DNA of 64,000 bases, from contig NC_092635.1 of the NCBI RefSeq assembly GCF_039555335.1, positions 55,774,258 through 55,838,257 of the forward strand, written 5' to 3'. The DNA comes from Amphiura filiformis. Taxonomy: Eukaryota > Echinodermata > Ophiuroidea > Amphilepidida > Amphiuridae. The notes beneath the pieces were generated by a model. That model was not told where the DNA came from, did no database searches, and was given only the letters and a program-made list of their open reading frames with translations. Of this stretch, positions 13,101 through 27,700 are shown one piece after another. Both the position numbers and the translations under genes were made by a program. The first letter of the stretch is position 1; each line of letters begins with the position of its first letter.

Positions 13101-16100
13101 ATTTTTCAACCCGGAAGTGAAATTATTATAAGCTATGGGTATTCATACTGATTCTGTTAGTCCAATATCTCAACATATGAAATACCATGTTTCATTCTAA
13201 TAATAATATTTTGTGCTCTTTACAATTCCTCTGTTATGTGAACAATATGCCTATTACCAGGTATTGAACAACTATTTAATTTATAGCATTAAGATGATGA
13301 CACTGCTTCGTTTGTCTCAATTAATATTAGTGATTTGCTCACCCAAAGGATCGTAAAAATCCTAAAAATTCCGATTTTGATACCTTCGTTAGTGTGCTAA
13401 CATATCAGCCTGCTAGTGGTTAAGACATAATAAGACATTTTACATGAATCTGTAATTTTTCTACTTAATTAGAGAAATTAGCTTCATGTATTTGAATGCG
13501 GCTTCAGCTTTGTCAATACTGCTGTTTTCCTTGTTTTTGTCAAATTTTTCGTTTCCAAAATACCTAATGATAATTTTAATGAATTATCCTTCACTTTTAG
13601 GCAATTATTTATAAACAATCTTTTTTACACTTTAGCTGGGGGATCACTAAGAAAGCCTTTAACTGTGGAAACTCATTATACGGAGTGATTCCTTTTGATC
13701 AAAAGGGATATAAAGTTTCTTGTAATAGTTAGATTTAGATTATTCCATCAATTATTTCTTTTAAAGGTTTTGATGTTGTGTTAATGTTAAAAATATGTTT
13801 CCCATAATTCAGAAAGGCGAAATACCTCTGTTCAGGGTCCCGAATTCTGACAGTGATGTCAATGACTTAGTTCCCACAGACATACAGCTTGACGAACTTC
13901 AAAAAGCTCTACAGGTAATTAAATCACTTTGTTTTCGATACTCGTGTCAAACAACAGATTGAATGGACGGAGATCCGTATAAATTCAAATATGTGACCAT
14001 CCATCTCAAACCGCTCGTAAAGTCGGCAAATTGTATTTCGAGTTACAGTCCAAAATGTGCATCAAGCTTGTATTCATAATGTACCCAATAATTGTCCTAC
14101 AAGTTTCTCATTTCAGTCCAGTCCGCACATCAATCTTTAATCCTATTGTTGAAGAGGATAATAAGCTTATACTTAAAGTAAATAGCTTTAGTCTTTGTTT
14201 GCTATGGCTAAATCCTGTTCAAGTGGTGGGTTAACCAACAACTAACAATGAGAGGACATTCCTGAACCTCGTTGACTTGGGGATGATTTGAAGTTACCGC
14301 CAATTATCACAATTTAATATTTAATACCAGCAATGTAGAAAAAGAGAAATATTGTAGCACCAAAATAATGTACCCTTTTACTGAAGGAGCAAAGTTGAAC
14401 AAGATATAACTCCGCTTCTGGATATTGTTTGAAGTCAAATGATATATCATTGTAAAGCTTATGATATACATTTTCTGAACACGGAAGAAAACAAAATTGA
14501 CCAGGGGCCGACTTTACGAGCGTTTCGATGTGGATAGTCACATATAAGGAACTCAAATGACATTAACACCGGACATTAACAATAACCTGGGGCAAAATCA
14601 ACCAATTTTGCGAAAACTTGCTGCAAAAAGTGGACATTTTCGTAATTTTGGGTTTTGGAGCCTTTAAGATTTATAATTTCATTATATTGTATAACTTTTA
14701 TCATGAAATAAATATTGAATAACATTTAATGCTAAATATTATTATTGAATACGTGTCAAAACGGACTTAGTATACCGTAAAATTCCGTCTACAAGCATAT
14801 ATATGCCTCTAAACGAGGTTTTTTTGACACAAGAGACAAGAGGCAGACACTCTCAACAAAAACGTTATTTGGAGTTTGAACAACTATATTACTGATAAAG
14901 GCGGCTGTACAAACATGTATATTTGTAAGACCAATCTATTGCAATGTTTTTGAGAAGGGTATTGGCCTTTCATATCTTTCGTTAAAATAAAACTCGTTTA
15001 GAGGCATATGTGCTTCTAGACGGAATTCTACGGTATTTAGATAAAAGTGCATCCTGTTTTATCATTGGTCTATGCATCTTTTGCAGCGAGGGAAGTACAA
15101 AGACTTGATGCAAACCGGTTCCACACCAGTCCAGATCGTCAAATTGTTCATTTGTGGAGCACCTTCTGCTGGAAAGACAACTTTAAAGAACTCACTCACA
15201 CAAGTATACGCTCATACAATGTTTTATTTTTCATACTTAAAGCCTACATATTTCGTTCAAATTTCGAGTTGGTAATTATTTGCCAAATATTATAAAATGT
15301 TATTAGTAACAATTGTCAGCAAACTTTTCTTGTCATTAACAAACTAATGAGGTAAAATGAAAGATCAAGAAAACTCACTATCTTAGCCACTTAAATGTGG
15401 TATTTTATGGGGGATAAAGTTATAATTACGACTTTAATTCAAACTTGCTCTGAAACAATTAATTTGGCTGAATCCAGTTGGGTCACAGTAAGCTGGTACA
15501 TGTGTAAACATTACAAATATGCCAAAAAAATCAGGTTTTAAAAAAATTGATCAAACTCCTTTTTAAAAGATCGTACATTATAGCTTTAATAATAATGATT
15601 GTTGATTTTGACCTTAAGTGTACTGGCTATACACCAAAGACTGCTTCTACTTACAAATACACTGATTAGGTTTATATCAAGATCCGCGTCCGCAACCTGT
15701 TGCCATTCCGACCGAATGGAATTGGCATTTTAAACAATGACATTAATCTAAATTATATCTTCCTTATTTCTTTTTTACTTACCATTTCTGCGATCAGCAT
15801 TTGAAATAACAAATAAGTTAATCATTAGGAAACGATTTTGGAGAAAACCTTCTGTTAATAAAATAGTATGCTGAGCCACCAGTCTGGGTGGCTCACGCTC
15901 CAATAATTTCAGATGATTGAGCTCAGTAATACATCAAAGAATGTCTTCCAATTCATGAAAACAAATAGATAATCAGCTTATCGGATTAAAAGCTTAGAGG
16001 GAAGGTCTTGCTGCTCAACGAGTGTTTGTAATTATCAGAAGGTTTTCTCCAAATTCATTCTCTAATGTTAATTTCTTATGAGAAAAGTAGCAACTAAAGA

Positions 16101-18730
16101 TGTAAAACGTATAAAAATGTTGAATGTCAGTAGTAACAAGATTAATGAAGGATCTAGCTATTTTTCAATATGCAATACATACGTCATTCTTGTACAATTA
16201 TTAACTAACAATGTTATTTGAACACAAGTAGCTACAAGTGTTTATTGTTTTAGGACCTCCAAGAAAACGTATCTGAATCGGGCAACAATCTCCAAGAGCT
16301 TCCCTACAGACCAACGGCAGGCATCGATATCAGTAAAAGCACAATCAAGGATGTTGGGATCTTTAGAATTTGGGACCTTGCTGGCCACGTGGAATACCAT
16401 ATATCACACGCCATGTTTCTTGGCGCAGAGAATTCCATATTTATCGTCATGTATAATCTCATCAAGAAACTACATATGCAAGACGTAAGTCCGACACAGA
16501 TGTAAAATATAAATGCAGTGACTTTTGACAATCCTGAAACTGAGTTCTTTGTTAACATAAAATGCTTCACTTAGTTCATCTAATAGTGATATTAAATTGA
16601 ATTGATTAAATATGAAGTAATGGATATGCAAATCCCATTATTGCCTTTATAAAGGATATATTTTCACGTAATCGTTTCTTCTAATCCAATAATGTGTCAT
16701 GTTTCGCCTTGGTTTGACCAATCAAGCTGCATTACTGGCTGTGCTTTTTGAAATCTGGACATTTGGCAACTCAACCAACCAAACCCAAAGTTATCATAGT
16801 TGCTTCTCATATTGACCAGGTTGAAGACAAGAAAACAGGTAGGTGTAAGTAGATTGTATCGATCAATGGTAATATATACGCAAAAAATATTATTTTGAGA
16901 GGTGGAGATTAGTAGATGCTTAATCAGGTTAGGATTGTATCATTTATTAGTACATTGGTGATTATGAGAAAAAGCTCGTCCAAAAAGGTATATTGTAATA
17001 TTTACTGGTTATTTCCCCTTCAATGTCTATTTGGCTATTTAAGAAATTAATGGTATCACAATGTAGAATGGATTCCCATGTCTTCTATGGGAGTATACCA
17101 TTAAATTAATTATGCGAAGAAGCTCAACCAGAACCTATTTTACCACCCAAATTACACAGGCACTTTACTTTTATCCAGGTAATTGCAGAGGCCTTATGAT
17201 ATAAAGAATAAAATGCGGTCTAGGTCTAAGAAGCCATGTTGGTACATTTTAGTCGAGGTAGAGAACAATATTGTTGTTGGTGGTGGTGTTGTTGTTGGTG
17301 TTGTTGTTGCTATTGTTGTTGACAACTGTCTTGATTCTAAGTTTCTTAATACGCAGTACTGCCACTTACTCAATGGCAGCCACTGTTATTTTCTGTTGTT
17401 TTCAGCCAATTATGGTGGTCATATTGTTAATTACTTAATGATGACAAAATATAATCACCTGAATTAGTTGTCAGGGCATGCCATTAGGTCAAGAAAAGTA
17501 ACAAAATTGCAACTTTAATTCCGGGTTCACCTTGAAATTACTATTTTGAATGATCATAATAATAATCTACTTCTGAGTAAGGAGTTGCGTAGTCGTATTT
17601 ATTTACTTGCCCAAAGGCATAAACGAAAATCTAAAGTATATATACATTATGACTGTTATAGGGAGCAGAGTTTAGCTTAAATGTTGAAGCGAGAGTAAGC
17701 TTTAGCATCATTGTCTTCCATATCTGTGATTATTTTCTAGGATATCGGGTTGCCCAACTGAACCAATCCAAGATGAGGCGACTCTTTCAGGAATCTCTTG
17801 ACATTGTTGACTCTGTGATCCCTGTCAACGCTTGCAATGCTACCGATCAAGGTTTTGAAATACTGAAGGAGATACTGAAACAGATGGCAGCTGACATCCT
17901 TGTAGGTTTACGTGAATGTCAACTTCCTTGTCCCTGTTATTAATTAAAGCAAAAATCCCAACACCACAACTGTGTTTAATACACGAATGTACATGAATTA
18001 AGTTAAGGACTTGTTTGTTAAACTTCATATTTTTGCATACATATAAGCGAATAATGTATTTCCATGCCTTTAATAATACTCGAAGCATGTTTACTACTTA
18101 CAGGGAACCCGAATGATACCATTGATCTGCCAAAACATATTGGACCAAAGGCGTCGTTGGTACATTCCTAGCTATCCAGTTCTACCATGGACATTGTTCT
18201 TCGAGAAAGTTAGGGAGATCGCAGAAAAGCAAGTCCAAGATATTGAAAATATGATTGACGAAAACACCGTACAAACTGTTGCTGCATACCTGCATGACAT
18301 GGGGGAGGTAATCCATCCCTTCTGTTTGTTTTGCTTTCTCTTCTAAGACAAATTGACCATGTCTCTCATACAAAAATAATGCGAAAAAAGGGTTTTTGGA
18401 TTTGGATTCTCCTAATATTACCATATTTACCATATGTAAATCAAAACTCAAGACATAATGCCTCGTGGGTTCGTATCCAAGAATCGACAGTATCCGAGAA
18501 TCAACAGTTTCTCATGTACGCTCCTTGACAAAATACAGAGTCCATTGGTTTCTGTACACAGATTGCATTACAACAAAGTCGTTTATTTCCAACAAGAGCT
18601 TCTCAGTTCTTACAGAATTGAGCAATTATATTACCACTCTCACTAAGAGAAATAATATGTTGAAGCGGAACTAGGAGCACTTGGGTTTACATAAAAGTTA
18701 CGGTAATTCCTGTCAGATGTTTCCAAAAAA

Positions 18731-18781
<51 letters not shown>

Positions 18782-21700
18782 ATGTATTTTTCAAAATTGA
18801 AAATAAAACCAATTGCTCTCTCTTAGTTCTTTGTTCCTAGTTCTTAGTTTGCTTGCATAGTTTATTTGAATGATAATAAGTACAACTAAATATGACAGGC
18901 ATAAAACATTTTCTGCTTTTATTCTTAAATCTTTTTAACCAGGATAATCGTTTTCTTACACCTATTGCTGTTGACAAACTAACTTATCTTTTATACAGAT
19001 CTACGTAGCAAACGATGAGAGTTACGGTGCTTGCGAGGCGATGGCCATTATGAACATCCAATGGCTTTGTTCCAACGTCATCGCTAAAGTGTTAGCGGGC
19101 GATGAGTTTCCAGCACAGTTCCAGAAACTACCAGACAAACCTCTGTACAGCGAAGACGAATTACGCGAATTCCTGGTAACTGGCGAAGGGCTTGACTTTG
19201 AGCTTACTGTGTTGCTTCTGGAACACCTCAAGATTCTCTTCACCACCGATGACGGGAGCTATTTGATTCCATCCAAACTACCACCATCATTGCCACTTAT
19301 CCCGATAGAGAAGAGCGACAACGTGCAGCTTTATGGTATTCGCGTCGAGTGTGCTGACGAGTCAGACATGTTCTCACCAGATTTCTTCCCGCAGATCCAC
19401 CTTCATATGCTAGAGTGTTATCCTGAATCACAAGGAAAAGCCAACTACTCAAATTCCGCCGTCAAATTCATTTCTCCAGTTGAAGGGATGGTGCAGAAGA
19501 CGGACATGGGGAGAGCCATAAATGTTGCTGTTATATGCAAAAATGGAACCGAGAGACCAAAAGCATATTCTCAACTACAATCGTATGTATCGAACGATAG
19601 TATAGTAATGACTGGTGACAACTCTCTAGTCCGAAGGCCCCTTAGTCCGAAGGTTTGCTAGTCCGAACACGTAATTTACCATTCGCTAGTCCGAATTCTG
19701 AAAAAGGTTCGCTAGTCCGAATATCGGGCTCTCTAGTCCGAATATAGAATAAAGCTCACTAACCCTAACCCTAAACCCTAAACCCTAACCCTAACCCTAA
19801 CCCTTATTCTATATTCGGACTAGAGAACCTTCGGTCTAGAGAACCTTTGGATTAGCGACCCTTCGGACTAGAGAGAAGTCACGGCAACGTTTGCTTACTT
19901 CAACCATGTGAACCATGATCTTTAAGAAGTTTAAGGATGAACATAAAAACATTTTTAATGTATCGCGAAAAGATTTCTTACCGACGACAAATGTTATGTA
20001 TAGACACTTAGATTGGAATGTTATCTAACGATGACCGAGATACACGGACAGATATGGTCTGCTGCGTTAATACTTACTTTGTCAAGTAACGAGCATACGG
20101 TATATTATGTAGACTATGTCAATATCATTTTAAAATAGCGCCTGATTTTTCATAAAAATCGCATTTAATTCATATTAATGGTTATCACAGGCAGTTGAAC
20201 TAAAATTGTATAAAATGTGATCTTTTGTATTAGGTTGAAGAGATCCATCCACATGTATCTTCGTCAGTGTTCACCAGGAACAGTTGTCACTTGGAAGTTC
20301 CTTAGCCCCAAGTCAATGAAAACTGAGTGCAATCTGGAGAAGATTCTGTACTATGATTCCGATGATTTGCATAAGGCTGAAGAAGGAAACGGTATGGTGT
20401 ATCATTCACGAGAGTCTCACGCTGACAACATGATCGACGTCCTTTGCCAGGTACATTGTTGTAATGGTGCTCTTCTTTATTGAGCGAATGTCTGCTTTCT
20501 GGACTTTCGAATTGTCATTCGTTTTTAACTTAATGTTTGAAATTGTCACATTCGTTTCTTATACACAATCGACTTATACAACTACGCTTGCTTAATTTTA
20601 AGGGTGTCGATATGATGTTTATCACCGAACTCGGAAACGACCACCGGATGCTCGCACAAATATTTGGCATTCCTGAAGACAAATTTCTTCGGCTTGTTCG
20701 ATTTTGTTCAACGACAAAGGATCGTTCGATTACTGACGAAATACTTAGAGTGAGCACTTTTATTAATTGGTATAAATACGATGTTACGAAAATTAAGTTA
20801 TCACAGGCAGATGAATTAAAATTGTTCAACATATGATCCTTTATATTATGTTGAATAATAATAATAATAATAAGCCGCACTTATTAAGCGCTTTTAACAC
20901 AACAGGGTCTTAAGGCGCTTTACAAACCATGAAAAATACAATCTTAAAACTACAAATTACTACCGGTACTTAAAATACAGTCTTAAAAACTACACAAAAA
21001 TAATTTCAAAGAAACAGAAATACTGGAGGGACTGATTTCTCCAGACCGCAGCGCCAACGCAGAAAAAAGAAAGTGCATCACGGAATGGCAGGAACCCTCG
21101 CTCCAGCATCCCTATACATATTACATATTACATACAAGCAATGAGGAATAATCAAATAACTAGTGAGATGCATGCATATTAAATTTAGACACATACACAG
21201 GACCAGCTGTGAAACACTAAGTAAATAATGTCAAATTGCACGGAAGCGATGACACACAAAAAATTGATATAAAAGATGCCATACATATATACAAAAGGCA
21301 ATCATTGATTAAAAAGAAAGGTTTTCAGTTTTGTTTTAAAAACGTCAATTGATGAGGCAAGCCTGCCATGCTGAGGTAAATTGTTCCATTCTCTATGAGC
21401 GGCTTCCATGAAGGATCGCTGTCCATAGGCGGTGCGCGGACGACGAGTAGGAGGTTTGATAAGGTTCCGTGATGATGAACGAAGTGAACGGGATGGAGCA
21501 TACGGCGTGATGAGTTCTGATAAGTACGGCGGAGCAAGTCCATTAAGGGCCTTGAATGTGAGTAAGTTGATCTTGAATGCGATCCTTTGGCGAATGGAAA
21601 GCCAGTGAAGTCCGCGCATAATTTCAGAGATGCTGTCATACTTCTTTGTACGCGTTACCAATCTTGCCGCAGTATTCTGGATCCTTTGAAGTTTCATGAT

Positions 21701-24700
21701 CTCACAGTCAGGCAGTCCATAGAGAAGCGAGCTACAATTATCCAAGCGCGAGGTGACATATGCGTGAACCAGTTTTTCGGTGGTGACTTGATCAAGATAA
21801 TGTCTGATTCTCCCAATGCTTCTGATGGCATGAGTGGCATTGCGACAAACGTTATTCACATGTTCTGTCATACAGAGTTTGTTATCTAAGATAACGCCAA
21901 GATTGCGAGCTGAAGAAGTAGGTTTAACGGTTGTATCGCATACTTTGACACCAGATATTGCTGTTGTCTTCTTGTTCCGCGACGTAAAGTGAACGATTTC
22001 GGTTATGCTATCGTTTAACTGGAGCTTGTTACGAATGGTCCATGATTTTATATCAACAAGACACTGTTCAAGTTTAGCTATGCAAACATCTCTGTCCGAA
22101 GGTTTCATAGAGATATGCAATTGGGTAACATCTGCATATGTCATACATTGGATTCTATTGGCGGAAGCAACATCTTCAATCGGTGCACTATACAAAGTAA
22201 AAATAACGGGTCCCGCAACCGACCCCTGGGGTACGCCACAATCCAATGGGAGCGGATCAGAGACGACGGAATCAATGACAACCGCTTGCTTGCGATTGCC
22301 AAGATACGATGCAAACCAGTCTAGTGCTCTGTCACCGATTCCGTATCGGTCCTCGAGGCGCGCAATCAACACATGATGGTCTATAGTGTCGAATGCGGCC
22401 GAGAAATCGAGCAGAACCAGAACTGCCTCATCACCCTTATCTATAGTCTGAAGAATATCATTGCAGACACGGAGAAGTGCGGTTTCTGTGCTACAGCCTT
22501 CCCGGTAGGCAGATTGTTTGTTGCCTTGAAGTCCATTATCTTTCAAGTAAGCTTGAAGCTGTCTCACAGCGACGCGTTCGACCAGCTTTGATTCAAACCG
22601 GAGATTTGATATTGGACGAAAGTTTGTCATGTACTCGCAATCGAGAGAAGGCTTCTTGATAAGAGGCTTGACGCGAGCCACCTTATAGGTGTCCGGGAAG
22701 TAACCAGTTGAAAGAGATTTATTGACGATCTTTGTAATGGCAGGCAGAAGATCATCAACCAAGAGCATGAAGAGATCCATCCTTAGCCCCCCCCCCCCTT
22801 AGCAGCCGCCCTCTTCTATCATATGTTCTACAAGGAGGCCCCTGAGTTGTTATGCCAGCTTCAAAATGATTTTTTTTTGTCTCTGCTATTAATGCCCAGT
22901 TATGTCTTGTCGTACGTGACCAGATGAATATATATAATAAACTAGATTTTTGTTGAGTCATAGTGACAACAATTTGCGTATTTCAGGAAGTATGTGCCAC
23001 TCGTAGGCGTAATGGCCACAAGCTGACAATTCAAGAGGTGATGACGGTACTGAAACACCCAGGCATTATTGGCAACGATGACTTAGCAAAAGACATTGAG
23101 TCGATGCTGATTGATAAAGGACATCAAGTAGGTATTTCCTGATTTGGGACTATGATTTTCATTGACTTGTGTGACACAGTTAGTGCACAACCAACTTAAT
23201 TAATTGACAACTTAAATCCACGAACCAAGTTTGTATGTGAGTTCTTAAGGTATGGGGACTCGTGACTATGATAATAAATGATCATACTCAATTTGTGAGA
23301 CATTCAGTGTGTAAAAGCTCATCTTTGAAATAAAACTATATGTATTTCTTTCCCCTCCAGGTTCATGATGACCCACCATATGAATTTGGTAAGGAAAGTC
23401 CACATAACAACATAAACAACAGCAAGGTAGCTTTTATAGAGTGTTGTTTCAAATTTTGGAGAACGACCACAGCACTTTATAGCATGAACCTTATAAGAGC
23501 AGGAGAAAACAAGAATTAATTAATTTTTAAAATAAAAACAGTTCAGTGAGCTACGTTGGCGCCAACTTCTTCAGGCACTTGTACACAGCCTAGGCGATTT
23601 TAATTTGACTGGTAGCCAACGCAGTTCATGTATTCATACCATTTATGGTCTATGGTGTGCCAGAAAATTATTTTCCTGCCTATAAATGTTTACAAGGAAA
23701 CTGAGACATGTGAATGAGTTCTGGAGTTCTGGTTTTGGCTATATTTTGCACTTAACACAAGACATCACAATATGCTATTTAACTATATTGGAAAACAAAA
23801 AGTAATTTGTAAATTTATTATTAACATTCATTCTTTAGGTGTTCCTGATTTGACTCTTCTTTGGCGTGCAGTTTTGAAACGCACCCACCTAGACCTAAAG
23901 CGCACCATCAAAGCGAGTCAACTGCTTCCATACTTGGTGGGTGAAGGTTCTCTGTTATCTGAAGATGATGAAGACGAAATCGAGATCAAAGAGAAACTTG
24001 AAGGGCGCCGGAAAGCTGTAGATCTTCTCTTGTTTAAACTCATTCAGTTAAAGAAACCAGATTGGCATGGGAGGTTTTTAGCTGGACTCCAACAAGAAGC
24101 TCCATCATTGGCACCGATTGTTTCTGAAGCACGGGACAAGCTCCTGGAAGAGAAATGGTTTGCTTCCATTCCGGTTGTGTCCGCATCAGAACAACAGAGT
24201 GCGACCGGTAGGTATAAAGTAATGGAGAGATAGTCTTTCCTCGATGTCTTTCCTCAATCAGTGCAGTGTGTAACATTTAACATTTTAATAGATCAGTGCA
24301 TAGAAGTTTTTTCACACGGATTTGATGTAGGAACAAATATTATCTACCTATTAACAAACAATATGTATTGATTTATATTTTTCCATTAGATCTTGTTTCG
24401 TCAAGGTCACTCGTCCCATCGCATACTGCCTTTACAAAACAGGATCGTGAATTTATACACAGGAAACACGAAGTAGTAAAGTTCAAGACAGAAGAACTCA
24501 TGCCTTACAACATGCCTGTAAAGCGTTAGTATGGTATATTGTTATATTGTGTAAATTGTAAAGGGTTTAATAGTAATATAATTATATTATAAAAGATATA
24601 TTATAAAATGCTCTTATTTTTGCTTAAGTCTTTTTTATGTTTTTGATGCAAATCTATAGAGAAATTCCAGATGCTCGCCAGTTTTAAAGCGATTCTGAGT

Positions 24701-27700
24701 GTTCCGAATGTGCGAGAAACACTGATCAACATCATCACCGAAGACACCCTCGATCACTTTTTGGAGATCTCACGACTCCATAAAGATGAAATACGTCAGC
24801 AGTTCATCAACCATGGCCAACATGCCGGGGCCGAATACTTTCTTGATAGACTCGCTCTTATGGGTACCTCTTGGCCGCAGCATCTAATGCAAGCTCTTCA
24901 GGCACAGAAGCAGTATGACTATATGCAGTACTTGTATGAGGAATACCAAGCTTTTCTAAAACTACAAGAAGACCAATCGGAGACGGAGGAAACGGGTAAT
25001 TATATATATGAATGTTATTATTGAAAAACCGACTGAAGCGATAACATGTTAAAACCATTAACATTTTCAAATTCAATTATGTCGTGTAATTTTGTACATA
25101 CCATCTTGTTGCTGATCTGTAATGAATGATGTATTTGTTTTCACCACAATAAAGTGTACCTTATTAACTTTATATTATCTATATTTATTCCTTCAGTCCA
25201 GCAACCGAAAGTTCCTCACAAGCCTCAGAAGTCGGTAGACGAAATAGCAGGTTGGTCAAAGCACTAAAATGTCTCAACTCAAATGTTAAAGGTCCGTAAC
25301 CCGATCGACAACATCATCCCCCCCACCCCCGATTTTTGTCATTGTTAATGAGTTTTTGGTATCACAAAATAGATCGTATTTTTCTCATTACTATCCTGAA
25401 ATTTGACGCCCAAAGTCGATGCATTTCGGGAGAAATCGGAGAATTCACACAAATATAGCTTCCTTGGTAGCTACCAATTTCTTGAATTCTGGACAGGCTT
25501 ATCGTAGATAATTATAGTCTCCTCAATAGCTAGTTTGGTTTCGCGTCATTCACATTGTGTGAAAAGAGCGAACCACACTAACTGCTGAAGAGACTTCAGA
25601 TACTATAAAGTTCTAAAAAATCCAATATGGTGGTAGCGGGCTGATTGGCGCAGTTGGTTAGCGCGTTATGCTTTTATGCAACTTATGCAAGAGGTACCCG
25701 GTTCAATACTCGGGGTGGCAGGTTTCGTTTTCTTCTCCATTTTTAACCCAAACTTTTTACATTCATTTGAAATGTACATATTGCAAGGGAAATATATATT
25801 TTTCTGAATTGGTACGAAAAAGATTTTAAAACGAAAATTTTCCGTTCAATACGGGCATTTGCAGCATTGTCGTACAGGGCATTTCTGTTTTGCTTTCAAT
25901 ATATTGGCTATTTCCATTAAAATCTATCATGAACGATATTAAGGCGAGCATAAAACACTGGTTATGGGGAGTGGTATATGAAAATGTCACTATCGGAACG
26001 TGCACCTGGAGGAGCCTGGTTGTCAGTGCAACAACGCACGCACAGCACATGACGAACGGGAATTTAATACGGCACATGTTATTGCTTGCCTGCCCAGAAT
26101 GCAGTTCACGCATACCAAGATATGGGATTGCAAATTTTGCTATTTATTCACATTTACGCTGAAAATGCTCTCGTTTTTTCACAAAGCTGCATAAAGGGGA
26201 CGATATTTGATATGTAATTTTAAAAACAATCTATATCCAAAACCAATAGGGTTACCCCCCTTTAAAAGTGACAAATTTGAACGGTAGACCAAAATACTTT
26301 TACTATAAAACAATAGATCCAGAATACGAATTATGTGTTTAAGGGGGTACTGCACCCCTGGCCAATTTTGTGCCTATTTTTGCATTTTTCTCAGAAATTA
26401 TAGCGCATTGGTGACAAGTAAGATATGTATATTATAGGGGCAAGGACTACAACTACGAGGTGTGAAGAGGCGCGGATCGCGATGTCCAACAGTAGAGGCG
26501 CGTAGCGCCGACTTCGAGGCGCGCAGCGCCGAGGTGTGAAGAGGCGCGTAGCGCCGACATCGAGGCGCGTAGCGCAGTCAGAACTCAGATTGCTTGTACA
26601 TGGTATAGTCAGACCTCATAGTCATAATTACTTGTGCTATTGGGCATTGGCAGAGGCTCTATACTAGAGCTACAACAGTGGCTTTCAGAGTCATGCCGCT
26701 GCCGCTCAGCGGTGTGCCGCTCCGCTTGCAAACAAGTGCAAGCGGCATGATGAAGCGTCACGCCGCTCAGCGGCAAACGACAAAAAGTATGAAACCAGCA
26801 TGATACTGCAATCTGAATTCAGTGAAGTGTACTTAACTGGTTTGATACCATTATTCTATAACATCAAGGGCAAATAATTCACAAAATCAGTCACGCCAAA
26901 TAGACGTTGGCGGTGGCGTAAAATCGCAATAAGTCAAATATCTTGATTTAATTTATTGGCCTTGATCAACAGTCGATCTTCAGCACATGTACATCTGGGA
27001 AAAGGTTGTTGATCTGAAGATGGTAATGCTTCGTGAGATAGCCTCTGAAGCAATCATCCGAACCTTATCCACCCATATGCCAGACTTCCTCCAGATGTAC
27101 AAACGTGAATTCACTGCCAGGAAATCATCTGATGGAGAGACAAGGGCAGTGAGATGGATCATGGATCGACTACAAAAGTGTAAAGATGGCAGATGGCCTG
27201 GAGCACTTTTAGACATCTTACAATGTAATCATGCATTACTTGATGAGGTTCGAAGAGAATTCTGGAGAATTCACGACAAAGGTAAATCAAATTCACTCTT
27301 TTCAGTTACTATAGTGTTCATACATACACGCTATATAACGGCGCGCGTGATTGGTCGAGAGCCGGGCATAAACAGCGTTTATGCCCGGTGGCCCGGATGT
27401 GCGATCGCGGGGTAGGGAAAATGAAGGAAATTCATGGTTTTTAATGATGTTACTTGTTATTTTTTGTTATTATTTTGATGAAATAAGAATCACAAAATGT
27501 TCTGGTATGTAAGAACGCAAGCGGCCCCTCGGGCATAAACAACCGTTTAGTCATGAAAATATATGAATGAACCCCTAATTCATAATGTAAAGTGCTGTGC
27601 AAATTAACGTAATGTTATATGTATACAGTAATTTTTCTTTTCTGTTAATTTTACAAACAGGTTGTTCATGCGATGAGGCATCTCAGGAGGATGAAACTGC

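Noticed and set aside
17183-17467. Val/Gly-rich small protein on the + strand
   Set aside because: Produced by a GTT/GGT microsatellite inside an intron of the ROCO gene.
19760-19803. True telomere or chromosome end
   Set aside because: Only about 44 bp, enclosed by inverted arms, with host exons on both sides.
21587-22376. + strand open frames across the LINE
   Set aside because: They are shadows of the 492-residue reverse-transcriptase frame on the other strand.
25148-25156. Poly(A) signal ending the ROCO gene after the second CARD exon
   Set aside because: A hexamer is present in the intron, but the frame continues through well-spliced exons to a stop at 27704; an alternative short transcript is possible but unsupported.
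25638-25720. Intron-containing tRNA gene
   Set aside because: The anticodon region is too long and mispaired, and the T-stem is imperfect.
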